A stretch of DNA of 64,000 bases from Cynocephalus volans (lineage: Eukaryota > Chordata > Mammalia > Dermoptera > Cynocephalidae). Numbering within the stretch: the stretch's first letter is position 1; every line of letters begins with the position of its first letter. A program made the position numbers and the translations under genes. The notes beneath the pieces were generated by a model that was given only the letters and a program-made list of their open reading frames with translations, searched no databases and was not told the origin of the DNA. The stretch lies in contig NC_084462.1 of the NCBI RefSeq assembly GCF_027409185.1, positions 82,508,179 to 82,572,178 on the forward strand. Direction: 5' to 3'. Shown here piece by piece: positions 10,535-21,644 of this stretch.

Positions 10535-13500
10535 TTAGCTCCCTCCAATAAGTGAGAACATGTGGTATTTCTCTTTCTGTGCCTGACTTGTTTCACTTAA
10601 TATAATTCTCTCAAGGTCCATCCATGTTGTTGCAAATGGCAGTATTTCATTCGTTTTTATAGCTGAGTAGTATTCCATTGTGTAGATGTACCACATTTTC
10701 CGTATCCACTCATCTGATGATGGGCATTTGGGCTGGTTCCAACTCTTGGCTATTGTAAAGAGTGCTGCGATGAACATTGGGGAACAGGTATACCTTCGAC
10801 TTGATGATTTCCATTCCTCTGGGTATATTCCCAGCAGTGGGATGGCTGGGTCGTATGGTAGATCTATTTGCAATTGTTTAAGGAACCTCCATACCATTTT
10901 CCATAGAGGCTGCACCATTTTGCAGTCCCACCAACAATGTATGAGAGTTCCTTTTTCTCTGCAGCCTCGCCAGCATTTATCGTTCATAGTCTTTTGGATT
11001 TTAGCCATCCTAACTGGGGTTAGATGGTATCTCAATGTGGTTTTGATTTGCATTTCCCGGATGCTGAGTGATGTTGAGCATTTTTTCATATGTCTGTTGG
11101 CCATTTGGATATCTTCCTTAGAGAAATGCCTACTTAGCTCTTTTGCCCATTTTTTAATTGGGTTGCTTGTTTTCTTCTTGTAAAGTTGTTTGAGTTCCTT
11201 ATATATTCTGGATATTAATCCTTTGTCAGATGTATATTTTGCAAATATTTTCTCCCACTCTGTTGGTTGTCTTTTAACTCTTTTAATTGTTTCTTTTGCT
11301 GTGCAGAAGCTTTTTAGTTTGATATAATCCCATTTGTTTATTTTTCCTTTGGTTGCCCGTGCTTTTGGGGTCGTATTCATGAAGTCTGTGCCCAGTCCTA
11401 TTTCCTGAAGTGTTTCCCCTATGTTTTCTTTAAGAAGTTTTATTGTCTCAGGGTGTATATTTAAATCCTTAATCCATTTTGAGTTGATTTTAGTATACGG
11501 TGAGAGGTATGGATCTAGTTTCATTCTCCTGCATATCGATATCCAGTTATCCCAGCACCACTTGCTGAAGAGGCAGTCCCTTCCCCAGTGAATAGGCTTG
11601 GTGCCTTTGTCAAAGATCAGATGGCAGTAAGTGTGTGGGTTGATTTCTGGATTCTCTATTCTATTCCATTGGTCAGTGTGTCTGTTTTTATGCCAGTACC
11701 ATACTGTTTTGGTTATTATAGCTTTGTAGTATAGCTTAAAGTCAGGTAGTGTTATGCCTCCAGCTTTATTTTTTTTGCTGAGCATTGCTTTGGCTATTCG
11801 TGGTCTTTTATTGTTCCATATAAATGTCTGAATAGTTTTTTCCATTTCTGAGAAAAATGTCTTTGGAATTTTGATGGGGATTGCATTGAATTTGTATATC
11901 ACTTTGGGTAGTATGGACATTTTCACTATGTTGATTCTTCCAATCCAAGAGCATGGAATATCTTTCCATCTTCTTGTATCCTCTCTAATTTCTCTCAGCA
12001 GTGGTTTGTAGTTCTCATTATAGAGATTTTTCACCTCCTTGGTTAACTCAATTCCTAAGTATTTTATTTTTTTGGTGGCTATTGTAAATGGGCAGGCTTT
12101 CTTGATTTCTCCTTCTGCATGTTCACTATTGGAGAAAAGAAATGCTACTGATTTTTGTGTGTTGATTTTGTATCCTGCTACTGTGCTGAAATCATTTATC
12201 AATTCCAACAGTTTTTTTGTAGAGGTTTTAGGCTGTTCGATATATAGGATCATGTCATCTGCAAACAGGGACAGTTTGACTTCATCTTTTCCAATCTGGA
12301 TGCCCTTTATTTCCTTCTCTTCTCTGATTGCTCTGGCTAGTACTTCCAACACTATGTTGAATAGGAGTGGTGAGAGTGGGCATCCTTGTCTAGTGCCTGT
12401 TCTTAAAGGAAAAGCTTTCAGCTTTTCCCCATTCAGGATGATATTGGCAGTGGGTTTGTCATATATGGCTTTAATTATGTTGAGATACTTTCCCTCTATA
12501 CCTAACTTATAGAGGGTCTTTGTCATGAATGAGTGCTGAACTTTATCAAATGCTTTTTCAGCATCTATAGAGATGATCATATGGTCCTGGTGTTTGAGTT
12601 TATTAATATGGTGTATCACATTTATTGATTTGCGTATGTTGAACCAACCTTGCATCCCTGGGATGAATCCCACTTGATCATGATGAATAATTTTTCGTAT
12701 GTGTTGCTGTATTCTGTTTGCTAGTATTTTAGTGAGGATTTTTGCATCTATATTCATCAAGGATATCGGCCTGTAGTTTTCTTTTTTGGTTATATCTTTA
12801 CCTGGTTTTGGTATCAGGATGATGTTTGCTTCATAGAATGAGTTTGGGAGATTTGCGTCCGTTTCAATCTTTTGGAATAGTTTGAAAAGAATCGGTGTCA
12901 ATTCCTCTTTGAATGTTTGGTAAAATTCTGCTGTGAATCCATCTGGTCCTGGGCTTTTCTTTGTTGGGAGCCTTCTGATAACAGCTTCAATCTCCTTTAT
13001 TGTTATTGGTCTGTTCAAATTTTCTACGTCTTCACGGTTCAGTTTTGGGAGCTTGTGTGTGTCCAGAAATTTATCCATTTCCTCCAGATTTTCAAATTTG
13101 TTGGCGTATAGTTGTTTATAGTAGTCTCGAATGATTCCTTGTATTTCAGATGAATCAGTTGTAATATCGCCTTTTTCATTTCTAATTTTTGTTATTTGAG
13201 TCTTCTCTCTTCTTTTTTTTGTTAGCCATGCTAATGGTTTGTCAATTTTATTTATCTTTTCAAAAAACCAACTTTTTGATTCGTTGATCTTTTGAATTGT
13301 TTTCTGGTTTTCAATTTCATTCAGTTCTGCTCTGATCTTAATGATTTCTTTCCGTCTGCTAACTTTAGGATTGGATTGTTCTTGTTTTTCTAGTTCTTTA
13401 AGGTGAAGTGTTAGGTTGTTCACTTGCCATCTTTCCATTCTTCTGAAGTGAGCATTTAATGCAATAAATTTTCCCCTCAATACTGCTTTTGCAGTATCCC

Positions 13501-14362
13501 ACAGGTTTTGGTATGATGTATCATTGTTTTCATTAGTTTCAATAAACTTTTTGATTTCCTGCTTGATTTCTTCTTGGACCCATATGTCATTAAGTAGAAT
13601 GCTGTTTAATTTCCATGTGTTTGTATAGTTTCCAGAGTTTTGTTTGTTATTAATTTCTAGTTTTAATCCATTGTGGTCTGAGAAGATACATGGGATAATT
13701 CCAATTTTTTTGAATTTATTGAGACTTGATTTGTGACCTAATATGTGATCTATCCTGGAGAATGATCCATGTGCTGATGAGAAGAATGAATATTCTGAGG
13801 TTGTTGGGTGGAATGTTCTGTAGATATCTGCCAATTCCAATTGGTCTAGAGTCTTGTTTAGATCTTGTGTTTCTCTACTGATTCTTTGCCTAGATGATCT
13901 GTCTAATATTGACAGTGGAGTGTTCAGGTCCCCTGCTATTATGGTATTAGTGTCTATTTCCTTCTTTAGGTCTAATAGAGTTTGTTTTATAAATCTGGCT
14001 GCTCCAACATTGAGTGCGTACATATTTATGATTGTTATGTCTTCTTGATGGATCAGTCCTTTTATCATTAAGTAGTGTCCCTCATTGTCTCTTTTTATGG
14101 TTTTTAGTTTAAAGTCTATTTTGTCAGATATAAGAATAGCCACTCCTGCTCGTTTTTCTTTTCTGTTTGCATGGTAAATCTTTTTCCATCCTTTCACTCT
14201 TAGTCTGTGTGAATCTTTATGGGTGAGGTGGGTCTCTTGTAGGCAGCATATAGTTGGGTCCTGCTTTTTGATCCAGTCAGCCAGTCTGTGTCTTTTAATT
14301 GGGGAATTTAAGCCTTTAACATTAAGAGTTGTTATTGAAAGGTGTTGATTTATTCCTAGCAT
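10535..14362 (-). CDS. L1 ORF2p: endonuclease / reverse transcriptase, intact
   Basis: The open frame of 1,275 codons starts at a true ATG (14,362) and has the same length as human ORF2p. ORF2p nicks genomic DNA and primes reverse transcription of L1 RNA at the nick. The APE-like endonuclease (residues 1 to about 239) keeps N14, E43, D145 and N147 (GDLN), D205 (SRIDH) and H230 (SDH). The reverse transcriptase domain (about 480-780) shows the catalytic FADDMILY motif near residue 700. A C-terminal Cys-rich motif CX3CX7HX4C is present (CWRGC...H...C, about residues 1,130-1,150). It ends in a MFSLIGG motif like other L1s. No stop, frameshift or missing catalytic residue was seen. It lies 187 bp downstream of ORF1 and would be translated by unconventional re-initiation, as known for L1. 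Confidence 0.95.
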   Translation of the reverse strand: MLGINQHLSITTLNVKGLNSPIKRHRLADWIKKQDPTICCLQETHLTHKDSHRLRVKGWKKIYHANRKEKRAGVAILISDKIDFKLKTIKRDNEGHYLMIKGLIHQEDITIINMYALNVGAARFIKQTLLDLKKEIDTNTIIAGDLNTPLSILDRSSRQRISRETQDLNKTLDQLELADIYRTFHPTTSEYSFFSSAHGSFSRIDHILGHKSSLNKFKKIGIIPCIFSDHNGLKLEINNKQNSGNYTNTWKLNSILLNDIWVQEEIKQEIKKFIETNENNDTSYQNLWDTAKAVLRGKFIALNAHFRRMERWQVNNLTLHLKELEKQEQSNPKVSRRKEIIKIRAELNEIENQKTIQKINESKSWFFEKINKIDKPLAWLTKKRREKTQITKIRNEKGDITTDSSEIQGIIRDYYKQLYANKFENLEEMDKFLDTHKLPKLNREDVENLNRPITIKEIEAVIRRLPTKKSPGPDGFTAEFYQTFKEELTPILFKLFQKIETDANLPNSFYEANIILIPKPGKDITKKENYRPISLMNIDAKILTKILANRIQQHIRKIIHHDQVGFIPGMQGWFNIRKSINVIHHINKLKHQDHMIISIDAEKAFDKVQHSFMTKTLYKLGIEGKYLNIIKAIYDKPTANIILNGEKLKAFPLRTGTRQGCPLSPLLFNIVLEVLARAIREEKEIKGIQIGKDEVKLSLFADDMILYIEQPKTSTKKLLELINDFSTVAGYKINTQKSVAFLFSNSEHAEGEIKKACPFTIATKKIKYLGIELTKEVKNLYNENYKPLLREIREDTRRWKDIPCSWIGRINIVKMSILPKVIYKFNAIPIKIPKTFFSEMEKTIQTFIWNNKRPRIAKAMLSKKNKAGGITLPDFKLYYKAIITKTVWYWHKNRHTDQWNRIENPEINPHTYCHLIFDKGTKPIHWGRDCLFSKWCWDNWISICRRMKLDPYLSPYTKINSKWIKDLNIHPETIKLLKENIGETLQEIGLGTDFMNTTPKARATKGKINKWDYIKLKSFCTAKETIKRVKRQPTEWEKIFAKYTSDKGLISRIYKELKQLYKKKTSNPIKKWAKELSRHFSKEDIQMANRHMKKCSTSLSIREMQIKTTLRYHLTPVRMAKIQKTMNDKCWRGCREKGTLIHCWWDCKMVQPLWKMVWRFLKQLQIDLPYDPAIPLLGIYPEEWKSSSRRYTCSPMFIAALFTIAKSWNQPKCPSSDEWIRKMWYIYTMEYYSAIKTNEILPFATTWMDLERIILSETSQAQKEKYHMFSLIGGS

Positions 14363-14549
14363 TTTATTGGTTGTTTGGTTGTCTTAGGTGTCTTTTGTTC
14401 CTTGCTTTCTGATTTACTGTTTGGTTTCTTTGTTTGTTGGTTCCTTAGGTTGTAGATAGTGTTTTTGTTAGCTTGTTTTCTCTTCATGAATGCCATTTTT
14501 ATTGTACTAGCGGGTTTAGATTTTTCTTAGGTTTTTATGGCAGTGGTAG

Positions 14550-15530
14550 TTATTTTTCGGGAACCAAACCCAGTACTCCCTTGAGGATTTCTTGTAAGGG
14601 TGGTCTTGTGGTAGTGAACTCCCGCAGTTTTTGTTTGTCTGAGAAATATACTATTTGCCCCTCATTTCGGAAGGATAGCCTTGCAGGGTAGAGTATTCTT
14701 GGCTGGCAATCTTTGTCTTTTAGTATTTTGAAAATATCATCCCATTCCTTTCTAGCTTTTAGGGTTTGTGATGAGAAGTCTGATGTTAACCTGATTGGGG
14801 CTCCCTTATAGGTGATTTGACGCTTCTCTCTTGCAGCTTTTAAGATTCTCTCTTTGTCTCTGAGTTTTGCCAATTTGACTATGACATGTCTTGGAGAAGG
14901 CCTTTTTGGGTTGAATACGTTTGGAGATCGTTGAGCTTCCTGGATCTGAAGATTTGTGATTTTTCCTATACCTGGGAAGTTTTCTGCCACTATTTTGTTG
15001 AATATGTTTTCAATGGAATCTCCATTTTCCTCCCCTTCTGGAATACCCATGACTCGGATATTTGAGCGCTTGAGGTTGTCTGATATCTCTCTCAGATTTT
15101 CTTCCATGTCCTTGATTCTTTTTTCTTTCTTTTTGTCTGCTTGTGTTATTTCAAACAGCCCATCTTCAAGTTCAGAGGTTCTCTCTTCAACTTCGACAAG
15201 CCTGCTGGTTAAACTCTCCGTTGTGTTTTTTATTTCGCTGAATAATTTCTTCAGTTCAGCAAGTTCTGCTACATTTTTTTTCAGGACATTGATTTCCTTG
15301 TATATTTCCTCTTTCAGATCCTGTATACTTTTCCTCATTTCATCATGATGTCTAGCTGAGTTTTCTTGTATCTCATTCAGTTTCCTTAGAATTATCACTC
15401 GAAATTCCTTGTCAGTTATTTCAAGGGCTTCTTGTTCTATAGGATCTAGAGTATGAGATTTATTAACTTTTGGTGGTGTACTTTCTTGATTTTTTGTATT
15501 TCTGGTGTCTTTTTTTTGGTGTTTATTCAT
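14550..15530 (-). CDS. L1 ORF1p: RNA-binding chaperone, intact
   Basis: ORF1p coats L1 RNA as trimers and acts as a nucleic-acid chaperone in the cytoplasmic RNP. I place the start at the ATG at 15,530 (326 codons), which has A at -3. The open frame runs six codons further upstream but has no ATG there. Residues about 40-150 are a Lys/Glu/Leu heptad coiled coil for trimerisation. An RRM starts around residue 155 (RSNIRVMGIPEG) and includes the conserved AENFPGI block. The C-terminal domain (about 244-319) has the Arg-rich RPSPRHVIVKL segment before it and the YPARLSF and TTRPPLQE blocks typical of the family. The length is close to the 338 residues of human ORF1p. No break is visible. Confidence 0.93.
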   Translation of the reverse strand: MNKHQKKDTRNTKNQESTPPKVNKSHTLDPIEQEALEITDKEFRVIILRKLNEIQENSARHHDEMRKSIQDLKEEIYKEINVLKKNVAELAELKKLFSEIKNTTESLTSRLVEVEERTSELEDGLFEITQADKKKEKRIKDMEENLREISDNLKRSNIRVMGIPEGEENGDSIENIFNKIVAENFPGIGKITNLQIQEAQRSPNVFNPKRPSPRHVIVKLAKLRDKERILKAAREKRQITYKGAPIRLTSDFSSQTLKARKEWDDIFKILKDKDCQPRILYPARLSFRNEGQIVYFSDKQKLREFTTTRPPLQEILKGVLGLVPEK

Positions 15531-17037
15531 TGTGGCAGGGGGTTTCACAGTCCACCGGTTTGAGACTAATGACTAACTAGGATGTTGCTGTGGTTGCTAA
15601 TTTGGTATGGCTCCCGCCGTGACTGCTCAGTTGGCCTCTAGTGTCTTGTGTGTGTGGTTGCCTCGGGTCTTGGGCTTCTCCGGGGATCCACCTTTCTGGT
15701 CAGCTTGTACTCTGCTGGGCTGGTGGATCACGTACCACACGGTGTGTGATCTCTGTTGAGCTTTCACTTTCTGTACAGGACTTCTCCCCGTTCCGTGTGC
15801 TCTGGCCCAGGCTGTTAGATCGTGCAGTGGCGACCCCACCGGGTGTGTGGTTTCTGTCGAGTCTCCCCCCTCTGTGCACACTGTGCTGGGCTGGGGCGTG
15901 TCTTCTGCACCCCTCGTCTATCAGCTGGGCCTTCAAGACCCTGCTCAGCACCGCCTCGCCCAGGAAGTCTATCAGGTTTCTGCTAGGCACAGACAACCGG
16001 TCTCTCTGGGTGCCTTTGTAGCACTGTGTAGATCTTTCTCGGGTCTTGTTCACCTTTGTATCCCCCCGGTATAAACCGAGTCTAGTGCCTGCCTGCAGCC
16101 TGCTCTCCGGCAGGTTCAAGCGGACCTGGGAACTCTCCTACCACACTATTCCCAACCAGAAATTCGTTAGGCTTTTTTCCAAACTGGTGGTCGCAGAGAT
16201 GTTATCTGCCTCCCAGTAACAGGAAGTTTACCGGGGCCGGAGTCCAGGGTGTGGTGGAGTGACAGTCGGCCCGCCCGTACTTTCTAGCCCTCCCAACACT
16301 GGTCGGGACGCCCCACACCCCCAGCCCCGCCAGAGAACCGCGGAGGGAGTGGGAGAGCAGGCCGGCCCGAAGGGTCCGGAAAGCCCCGCGCCAGGCCAAG
16401 CAAATGGGCTCAGTGATGGCCGAGCAGGGCGGAGCTGCCCGAACCTGGGAAAATGGAGGCAGCACCGGGGCAGTGAGTGGCCTGGTGGTGCAGGCGGGAG
16501 CCGCGGGAGCCGCGTGGGCCAGGGATCACTCACAGTGCTGTGCCAGGTCGGGCGCTCGCTCTGTCTCTGGTTTGTTGCCTTCCGTGTTCTCGGCGCTGCC
16601 GCCTCGGGCTGTTCAGTCGCGGCGCCACTCGGGCGCTCCCAGGAATCTTCTTTAATGCCGGCCTGAAACCTCGAATCCTGAATAGGGCAGCTGGCCGCCT
16701 TCAGTGCGGCCCCAGCCTCCGGGATCCTGGCTGCATCCACAGCAGCCCTGGCGCCGTGTTCCCTGTTTCAAGACTCGCTTTTGCAGCTAAGAATCAGTTC
16801 TTTTCCTGCTCCACACTTCAAAGCTGTTGCCTGTAAATGAGGCAGCCTCTCCTGCCGGGGGCAAAGTGGCGTTGAGCCCCCACGACCGGCCAGCAGCAGC
16901 AGTCCTCCCTTAAGAGATGGCCAGAGGAAGGTCCACAAGTTTCCCGGCTGCCTGAGGCCCAGTGGCCACCTTTTCCACCTCAGCTACTCCGCGCCAGCCG
17001 CCGCAGCCGCCGCCATCTTGAAACCTACACAAATAGA
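15531..17037 (-). promoter_or_regulatory. Young L1 5' UTR / internal promoter
   Basis: About 1.5 kb, GC- and CpG-rich especially at 16,200-17,030, forming the element's own CpG island. L1 5' UTRs drive transcription from their first base by RNA polymerase II. A YY1 motif sits 17 bp inside the element. No monomer tandem array like that of mouse L1 is seen. It may also fire on the opposite strand, towards MNS1, as the human L1 antisense promoter does; that is inference. Long open frames occur on both strands here, partly because stop codons are rare in GC-rich DNA. Confidence 0.8.
17006..17020 (-). promoter_or_regulatory. YY1 binding motif at the L1 5' end
   Basis: On the - strand it reads CAAGATGGCGGCGGC, containing the AAGATGGCGGC YY1 consensus. 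YY1 sites at this position set accurate transcription initiation at the first base of human L1. Its place 17 bp from the target-site duplication supports a complete 5' end. Confidence 0.85.
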
Positions 17038-17057
17038 TCAGAATTTCCTTCCTTTTT
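17038..17057. repeat. Target-site duplication of the young L1, copy at its 5' side
   Basis: Identical over 20 bases to 10,275-10,294. Old L1 sequence resumes directly after it. Confidence 0.92.
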
Positions 17058-17790
17058 AAGGCAGAGTAAGATTCCATTGCATGTATAGACCACATTTTGT
17101 TTTCCATGCACTATTGATAGACACTTGGATTGTTTCCACATTTTGTCTGTTATGAATAATGCTGCTATGATTGCTGAACCATATGGTAATTCTAATTATA
17201 ACTTTTTAAGGGACTGCCATACTGTTTTCCATAGTGTCTGTACCATTTTACATTTCTACCGACAGTACACAAGTGTTCCAATTTCTTCACATCCTCGCTA
17301 ACACTTATGTTCTGTTTGGTTTTTTTTTGATAGTCTTCCTAACGTGTATGAGATGATATCTCATTGTGACTTTGATTTGCATTTCTCTAATGATTAATGA
17401 TGTTGAGCAGTTTTTCTTGTGCTTGTTGGCTATTTGTATATCTTCTTTGGAGAAATGTCTATCCGAGTTCTTTGCCTATTTTTAAATTGGTTGTTTATTT
17501 TTTTGTGGTTGAGCTGAAAAAGTTCCTTGTATATATCCTATATGTTAATCCCTTATCAGATATATAATTGCGTATATTTTCTCCCATTCTATAGTTTGCC
17601 TCTCCACTCTGTTGATTCTCTATTGATACAAAGAAGTTTTTAATTTTGATGTCCAATTTTTCTATTTTTTCTTTTGTTGTCTGTGATTTGGTATCATATC
17701 CAAGAAATCATTGCTAAATTCAATGTCATTAATCTGTCCCCTATGTTTTCTTCTAAGAGTTTTATAGTTTTAAATTCTTATATTTAGGTC

Positions 17791-18135
17791 TCTTACAGTT
17801 TGGGAGACTGGGAAGTCCAAAGTCCAGGGAATACATCTTGTGAAGGCCTTGTTGATGGTGACAGTGATACAGCCGTCTCACATGGCAGATGGCAGAGCAG
17901 AAAGAGAGAGAGATCCTCATGTGCTCTCCTTTTAAAGCCCTCAGAAGCATGTCCACGACTGCCATTATACCATCAAATAGATTAATCCATTCACTATGAC
18001 ATGGCCTCACAATCTAATCACATTTTCAAGGCCCCACATTTCAATTATCATAATAAGATTTCCCACCCTGAACAGTTACAGTGGGGATTAAGTTTCAATG
18101 ACGTTTGGGGAGCCATTCGATCTACTGCAAGGTCC
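17791..18135 (-). mobile_element. MaLR LTR fragment inside the old L1
   Basis: An antisense LTR with GGGAGACTGGGAAGTCCAAA, a CAGATGGCAGAGCAGAAAGAG region, TTAATCCATTCACTATGACA and CACATTTCAATTATCATAAT. The old L1 frame continues on both sides (TAGGTCTC before, GGTCCTTGATCC after). Confidence 0.65.
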
Positions 18136-18244
18136 TTGATCCATTTTGAGTTAATTTTGTATTTAGCTTAAGATCCACCTTCATTCTTTTGCATGTTGCA
18201 TCTACACATTTACCTAAAGTTCCACAAATATTTCTGGTGTTAAG

Positions 18245-19315
18245 AACCTTTGTGTTATGCCAGTGATATCCAGCCAGTTACCCCTTCCCCAAATATCAGA
18301 TGATCCATGTTTTTAAAAAAATGGTAAAAGGGCCATGCCCAGAGACAAGTATTTGTAGAAAATGCACATATGCTAACCAGATTGTGCTTACTACTTGGGG
18401 GGTAATTTAAAATGTGAAATAACTGCTACCCACAGTGATGATATTTCCATATTTTCTCTGATTTTTCCCCATCTGCTAATTGTCCCAGATATCTCAAACA
18501 AACAAAAAGATAAAGCCTAGAAATAAGCATTTAAAAAATGGTTCTAGGTTAGTTACATAGTTGCATCCTAGAAAAACAACAGCAGAAGCATCCTGGGGAA
18601 CTATAACTGCAATGTACCTTCACAGTGTTCCCACAAATAAAGCTTCCCTAAAAAAGAGTTCACAGTCCAAAATTACAAGAATTCATGGAAATAATCACCA
18701 AGTGTGAAAAGTAAGCAAAAAAAAAAAAAAAAAAAAAAAATCTAATAGCAAAATTAGAGCAAAAACCCTGAGAGTTTTCGATAATGTAATTATCAAATAT
18801 GATAAACTTTGTTTAAACTGATTAAAGAAATAAAAGCTGTAATAAAAATCATAAGATCAATGTATCTCTACTTTAACATAGTGTGTTTTAGAATCTGCAT
18901 ACTGGAGGTTAATTGAGCTAGAAAGCTTTCTCTCTAGATTACAAGCCCAACCCCCACTCCCTAATATTAGAACTATTCTAGTGGATATTAATGGATGAAT
19001 GAGGAAAACCTGTGATTCTCTGAATGTAGAAATATATTGATTATATTGAATTCCCATTTAAGATGAAAACTCTTCAGAAACAAGAGGGAAAAAGAAAAAA
19101 ACAGCTACAGCATGAAAAGCAGTTGACAGCATATAAATATTATACTACAGCATGTACAGAATAATTTGCTTCCATTAAAAATATATGCATACATATATAT
19201 ATGTACACAACTCACTAATCTCTGGGTGATGGAAATATAGTGTTCTTTTTTATATTTAATTATCTATATACCGTCTCTACAATGCATAGAAACTGCTTTT
19301 GCGATAAGAAAAGCA
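18245..19315. other. Gene-free stretch
   Basis: AT-rich with an A run at 18,717-18,740. Parts may be decayed L1, but I cannot assign them. No exon seen. Confidence 0.4.
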
Positions 19316-19804
19316 AAAACAAAAAATTATAGCAAACATCATACTTCATGGTGAGATATCAAGAATGCCCCTACTATTTCTTCTACTCATTATCTTATTG
19401 TAGGTTTTTGCCAGCCCAATGAGGAAAGAAAACATTTTAAATGGGATAAGGAGAGGAAAGAAAAGAAAAAAAATTTATGAGCATAGAAAACTCAAGAGAA
19501 TCCACACATAAATTATTCAAATTTAAAATGGAGTTCAGCAAGACTAGTGGATATAAAATCAGTATAGGAAAATCATTTGTATTCCTATACACCAGCAATA
19601 AACAGAAAATTAATTTTGAAAAAGACACAGTGCTGGACGTCTTCTATTCGCCCATCTAGATTTTCTCTCCACCCTTCTCTACACTGGTGGTGCCTTGGGA
19701 GACTGGCCTGCAACAAGAGGCTCCCTTGCTCTTTGGCTTCTCATCAGGGATAGCCAGTGGTAGCACCATCAGGAGATCCAATGGAGGGAGAAAAGAGGAT
19801 GGGG

Positions 19805-20190
19805 TTTGTCTCAGTCTGTTTTCTGCTGCTATAGCAGAATACCACAGACTGGGTAATTTATAAAGAACGGAAGTTTATTGGGCTTCTTGAGGCTGGGAAG
19901 TACAAAGAACACTGCACCAGCATCTGGCGAGGTCGTCCTGTGGCAGAAGGGCAAAGGGTAAAAGTGAGCACATGACACAGAGCAAGAGTTTAAGGGGCAG
20001 ACTCCTTTTAATAACAACACACTCTAACCATAACTAACCCACTCCAGTGATAACAACATTTATCTATTCATGAGGTCTCTGCCTCATGACCCAATCACAT
20101 CTTAGGCTTTACCTCCCAACATTGTTGCATTAGGAATTAACTTTCTAACACACGAATTTTAGGGACACATTCAAACCATAGCAGGGTTTA
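19805..20190 (-). mobile_element. MaLR solo LTR, antisense
   Basis: It begins with TGTCTCAGTCTGTTTTCTGC and contains CTGGGTAATTTATAAAGAAC, a GGCAGAAGGGCAAAGGG region and CATGACCCAATCACATCTTA. It ends with GGGACACATTCAAACCATAG. This is the reverse complement of a MaLR-type LTR; no internal region is next to it. Confidence 0.75.
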
Positions 20191-21348
20191 TATTATCTCA
20201 GTTCTCTCCCTGTGGGGTTGGTCCTGGCTGGCTGTATCCCTTGACCAAAGGTCGTAGCTCCCATCAAATGGCTCTCTTCACATGGCTGTTTCTATCTTTG
20301 CATTCTGGAAAATTGCTTTCTCCCTTTGCCTTTAGGCTTAGGAGTAGTAATGTTTCCCTAAAGTTACTGGCCCCTGGGTACTATAAAATTCTCGGTGGTT
20401 TCCTTAAACCCTGCCTGCATCTTTTAAATGACCCGATTTGAGAATGCTGTTTCCTGCTTGGACCTAAAATGATATAAATATTATTTATGACAGCAACAAC
20501 AAATTTAAAGCATCTAGGAATAAACCTAATAAAAAGAGTCATGAACTCTTTATAGAGAAAATGATATGAATTAATTAAGACTTTTAAAAAAAGACATAAT
20601 AAAGATGTACCATGTACATGGACAGGTAGACATACTATCATAAAGACACTGATTTTTCTCCAAATTGATTAATAAAATCAGTGAAATTCCAATAAAATTC
20701 TCAAGAGTTTTTTTCCATGGAACTTGGCAAAGGAAATCTAAATTTATATAGAAGGACATAGGACAGAGAATAGCTAAAGCATTTTTTTGAAGAACAGCAA
20801 ATCAGGTAAGGCCTTGCCCTATCAGGTAGCAAGTATTATTATAAATGTATAGTAATTAAAACAGTGTGAAATCGGTATATCATAGATCAATAGGGAAAGA
20901 TAATGGTGCTGAAAAAATTGGTTGTCAATATGGACAAAAGGATAATCATTTTGAACACCTGCCTCACATTATACAAAAAAAAATTTAAATCCCAGGTAAA
21001 TTAAAGGTGCCTCATGAAAAGCTTTAAGATCTCACATTTTTAAAGGGTTGTTTAAATAAGGCCAAACCATTAAGAATATAATTGATTATTTCGACTACAT
21101 TAAATTTAAAGTCTCTGTGCATCAAAAAGCATTTTAGAGAAAGTAAAAATATAAGCCATAGCTTGACAAAACAAATAAAGTAGATATATGAGTAATACTG
21201 TGGAGTAATCTCACAAACATAATATGGAATTAAACGCTATTTGCAGAAGTAGGGCACAATTAATCTTATTAAAGTATGCAAAATAGTATCACATATTTTT
21301 AGAGGTTGTTACATGGTATGGAAAGTATGGTATAAAGACATGTACAGG

Positions 21349-21440
21349 GGGCTGGCTGGTTGGTTCACTTGGGACAGCGTGGTGCTAATAACGCCAGGGT
21401 CAAGGGTTCGGATTCCCATACTGGCCAGCTGCCAAAAAAA
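21349..21440 (+). mobile_element. tRNA-Ile-derived SINE (CYN-like)
   Basis: A 90-bp element whose body follows tRNA-Ile(AAT): a GGCTGGCTGG start, an A box at TGGTTCACTTGGG, the anticodon-arm segment GTGGTGCTAATAACGCCAGG and a B box GGTTCGGATTCC (21,405-21,416). It ends in a short A tail. AAGACATGTACAGG before it and AGACGTGAACAGG after it look like a diverged target-site duplication. tRNA-Ile SINEs of this type are known from colugos. It is not a functional tRNA: the acceptor arm is altered and an A tail follows. Confidence 0.8.
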
Positions 21441-21644
21441 GAGAGACGTGAACAGGAATAATAAACACCATTAAATACAGAATAGTGCCATCTCTGGGGG
21501 GAAGAAATAAGATGGGAAGTGCACCAGTACACAAACACAGTCTCTATGGGTTTTCAGGTCAGGTTACAGATACATGGGTGTTCATATTATTCTCCATACC
21601 TTTTTGTATGCCAGAACTATTATCAATAAAAGTGGACATGACCC

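Larger units (their letters stand above)
10295..17037 (-). mobile_element. Full-length young L1 retrotransposon with intact ORFs
   Basis: An autonomous LINE-1 of about 6.74 kb on the - strand. In element order it has a GC-rich 5' UTR of about 1.5 kb (17,037 down to 15,531), ORF1, a 187-bp inter-ORF spacer, ORF2, a 3' UTR with a G-rich polypurine tract and a poly(A) tail. Exact 20-bp target-site duplications flank it, and it interrupts an older L1. Both reading frames are open from start to stop, and all visible catalytic residues of the endonuclease and reverse transcriptase are kept, so it may be retrotransposition-competent. The tail is an almost pure run of about 29 A residues, which also suggests youth. 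Competence itself cannot be read from sequence alone. Confidence 0.95.
9930..18240 (-). mobile_element. Older L1 (L1MA/L1MB-like), 3' part, host of the young L1
   Basis: Sequence at 9,930-10,294 is an antisense L1 3' UTR and ORF2 end (GTTCAGTGGTATTAAGCACA, CAACCACCATTCTACTTTCT). It continues seamlessly at 17,058-17,790 (ATTCCATTGCATGTATAGAC, TTTTCCATAGTGTCTGTACC) and 18,136-18,240 (TTGATCCATTTTGAGTTAAT). The gaps are filled by the young L1 and by a MaLR LTR fragment. The reading frame is decayed, so it is a fossil copy. Confidence 0.85.
19320..21640 (+). mobile_element. Old L1 ORF2 fragments, sense
   Basis: 19,320-19,650 carries decayed ORF2 sequence (AGCAAACATCATACTTCATG, GTGGATATAAAATCAGTATA, GTATTCCTATACACCAGCAA). 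It resumes at about 20,450-21,340 (ATCTAGGAATAAACCTAATA and a TAGTAATTAAAACAGTGTGA block) and probably runs to 21,640. A MaLR LTR and a SINE interrupt it. Many stops. Confidence 0.75.

Noticed and set aside
10686..11183. Open frames on the + strand through 10.7-14.7 kb
   Set aside because: They are antisense shadows of the intact L1 ORF2 and ORF1.
15531..15548. A six-codon N-terminal extension of L1 ORF1
   Set aside because: The frame is open but has no ATG. The first ATG (15,530) has a good context and gives a normal-length ORF1p.
21349..21440. A functional tRNA-Ile gene
   Set aside because: The acceptor stem and A-box region are altered, an A tail and possible target-site duplications are present, and related copies occur at two other places.
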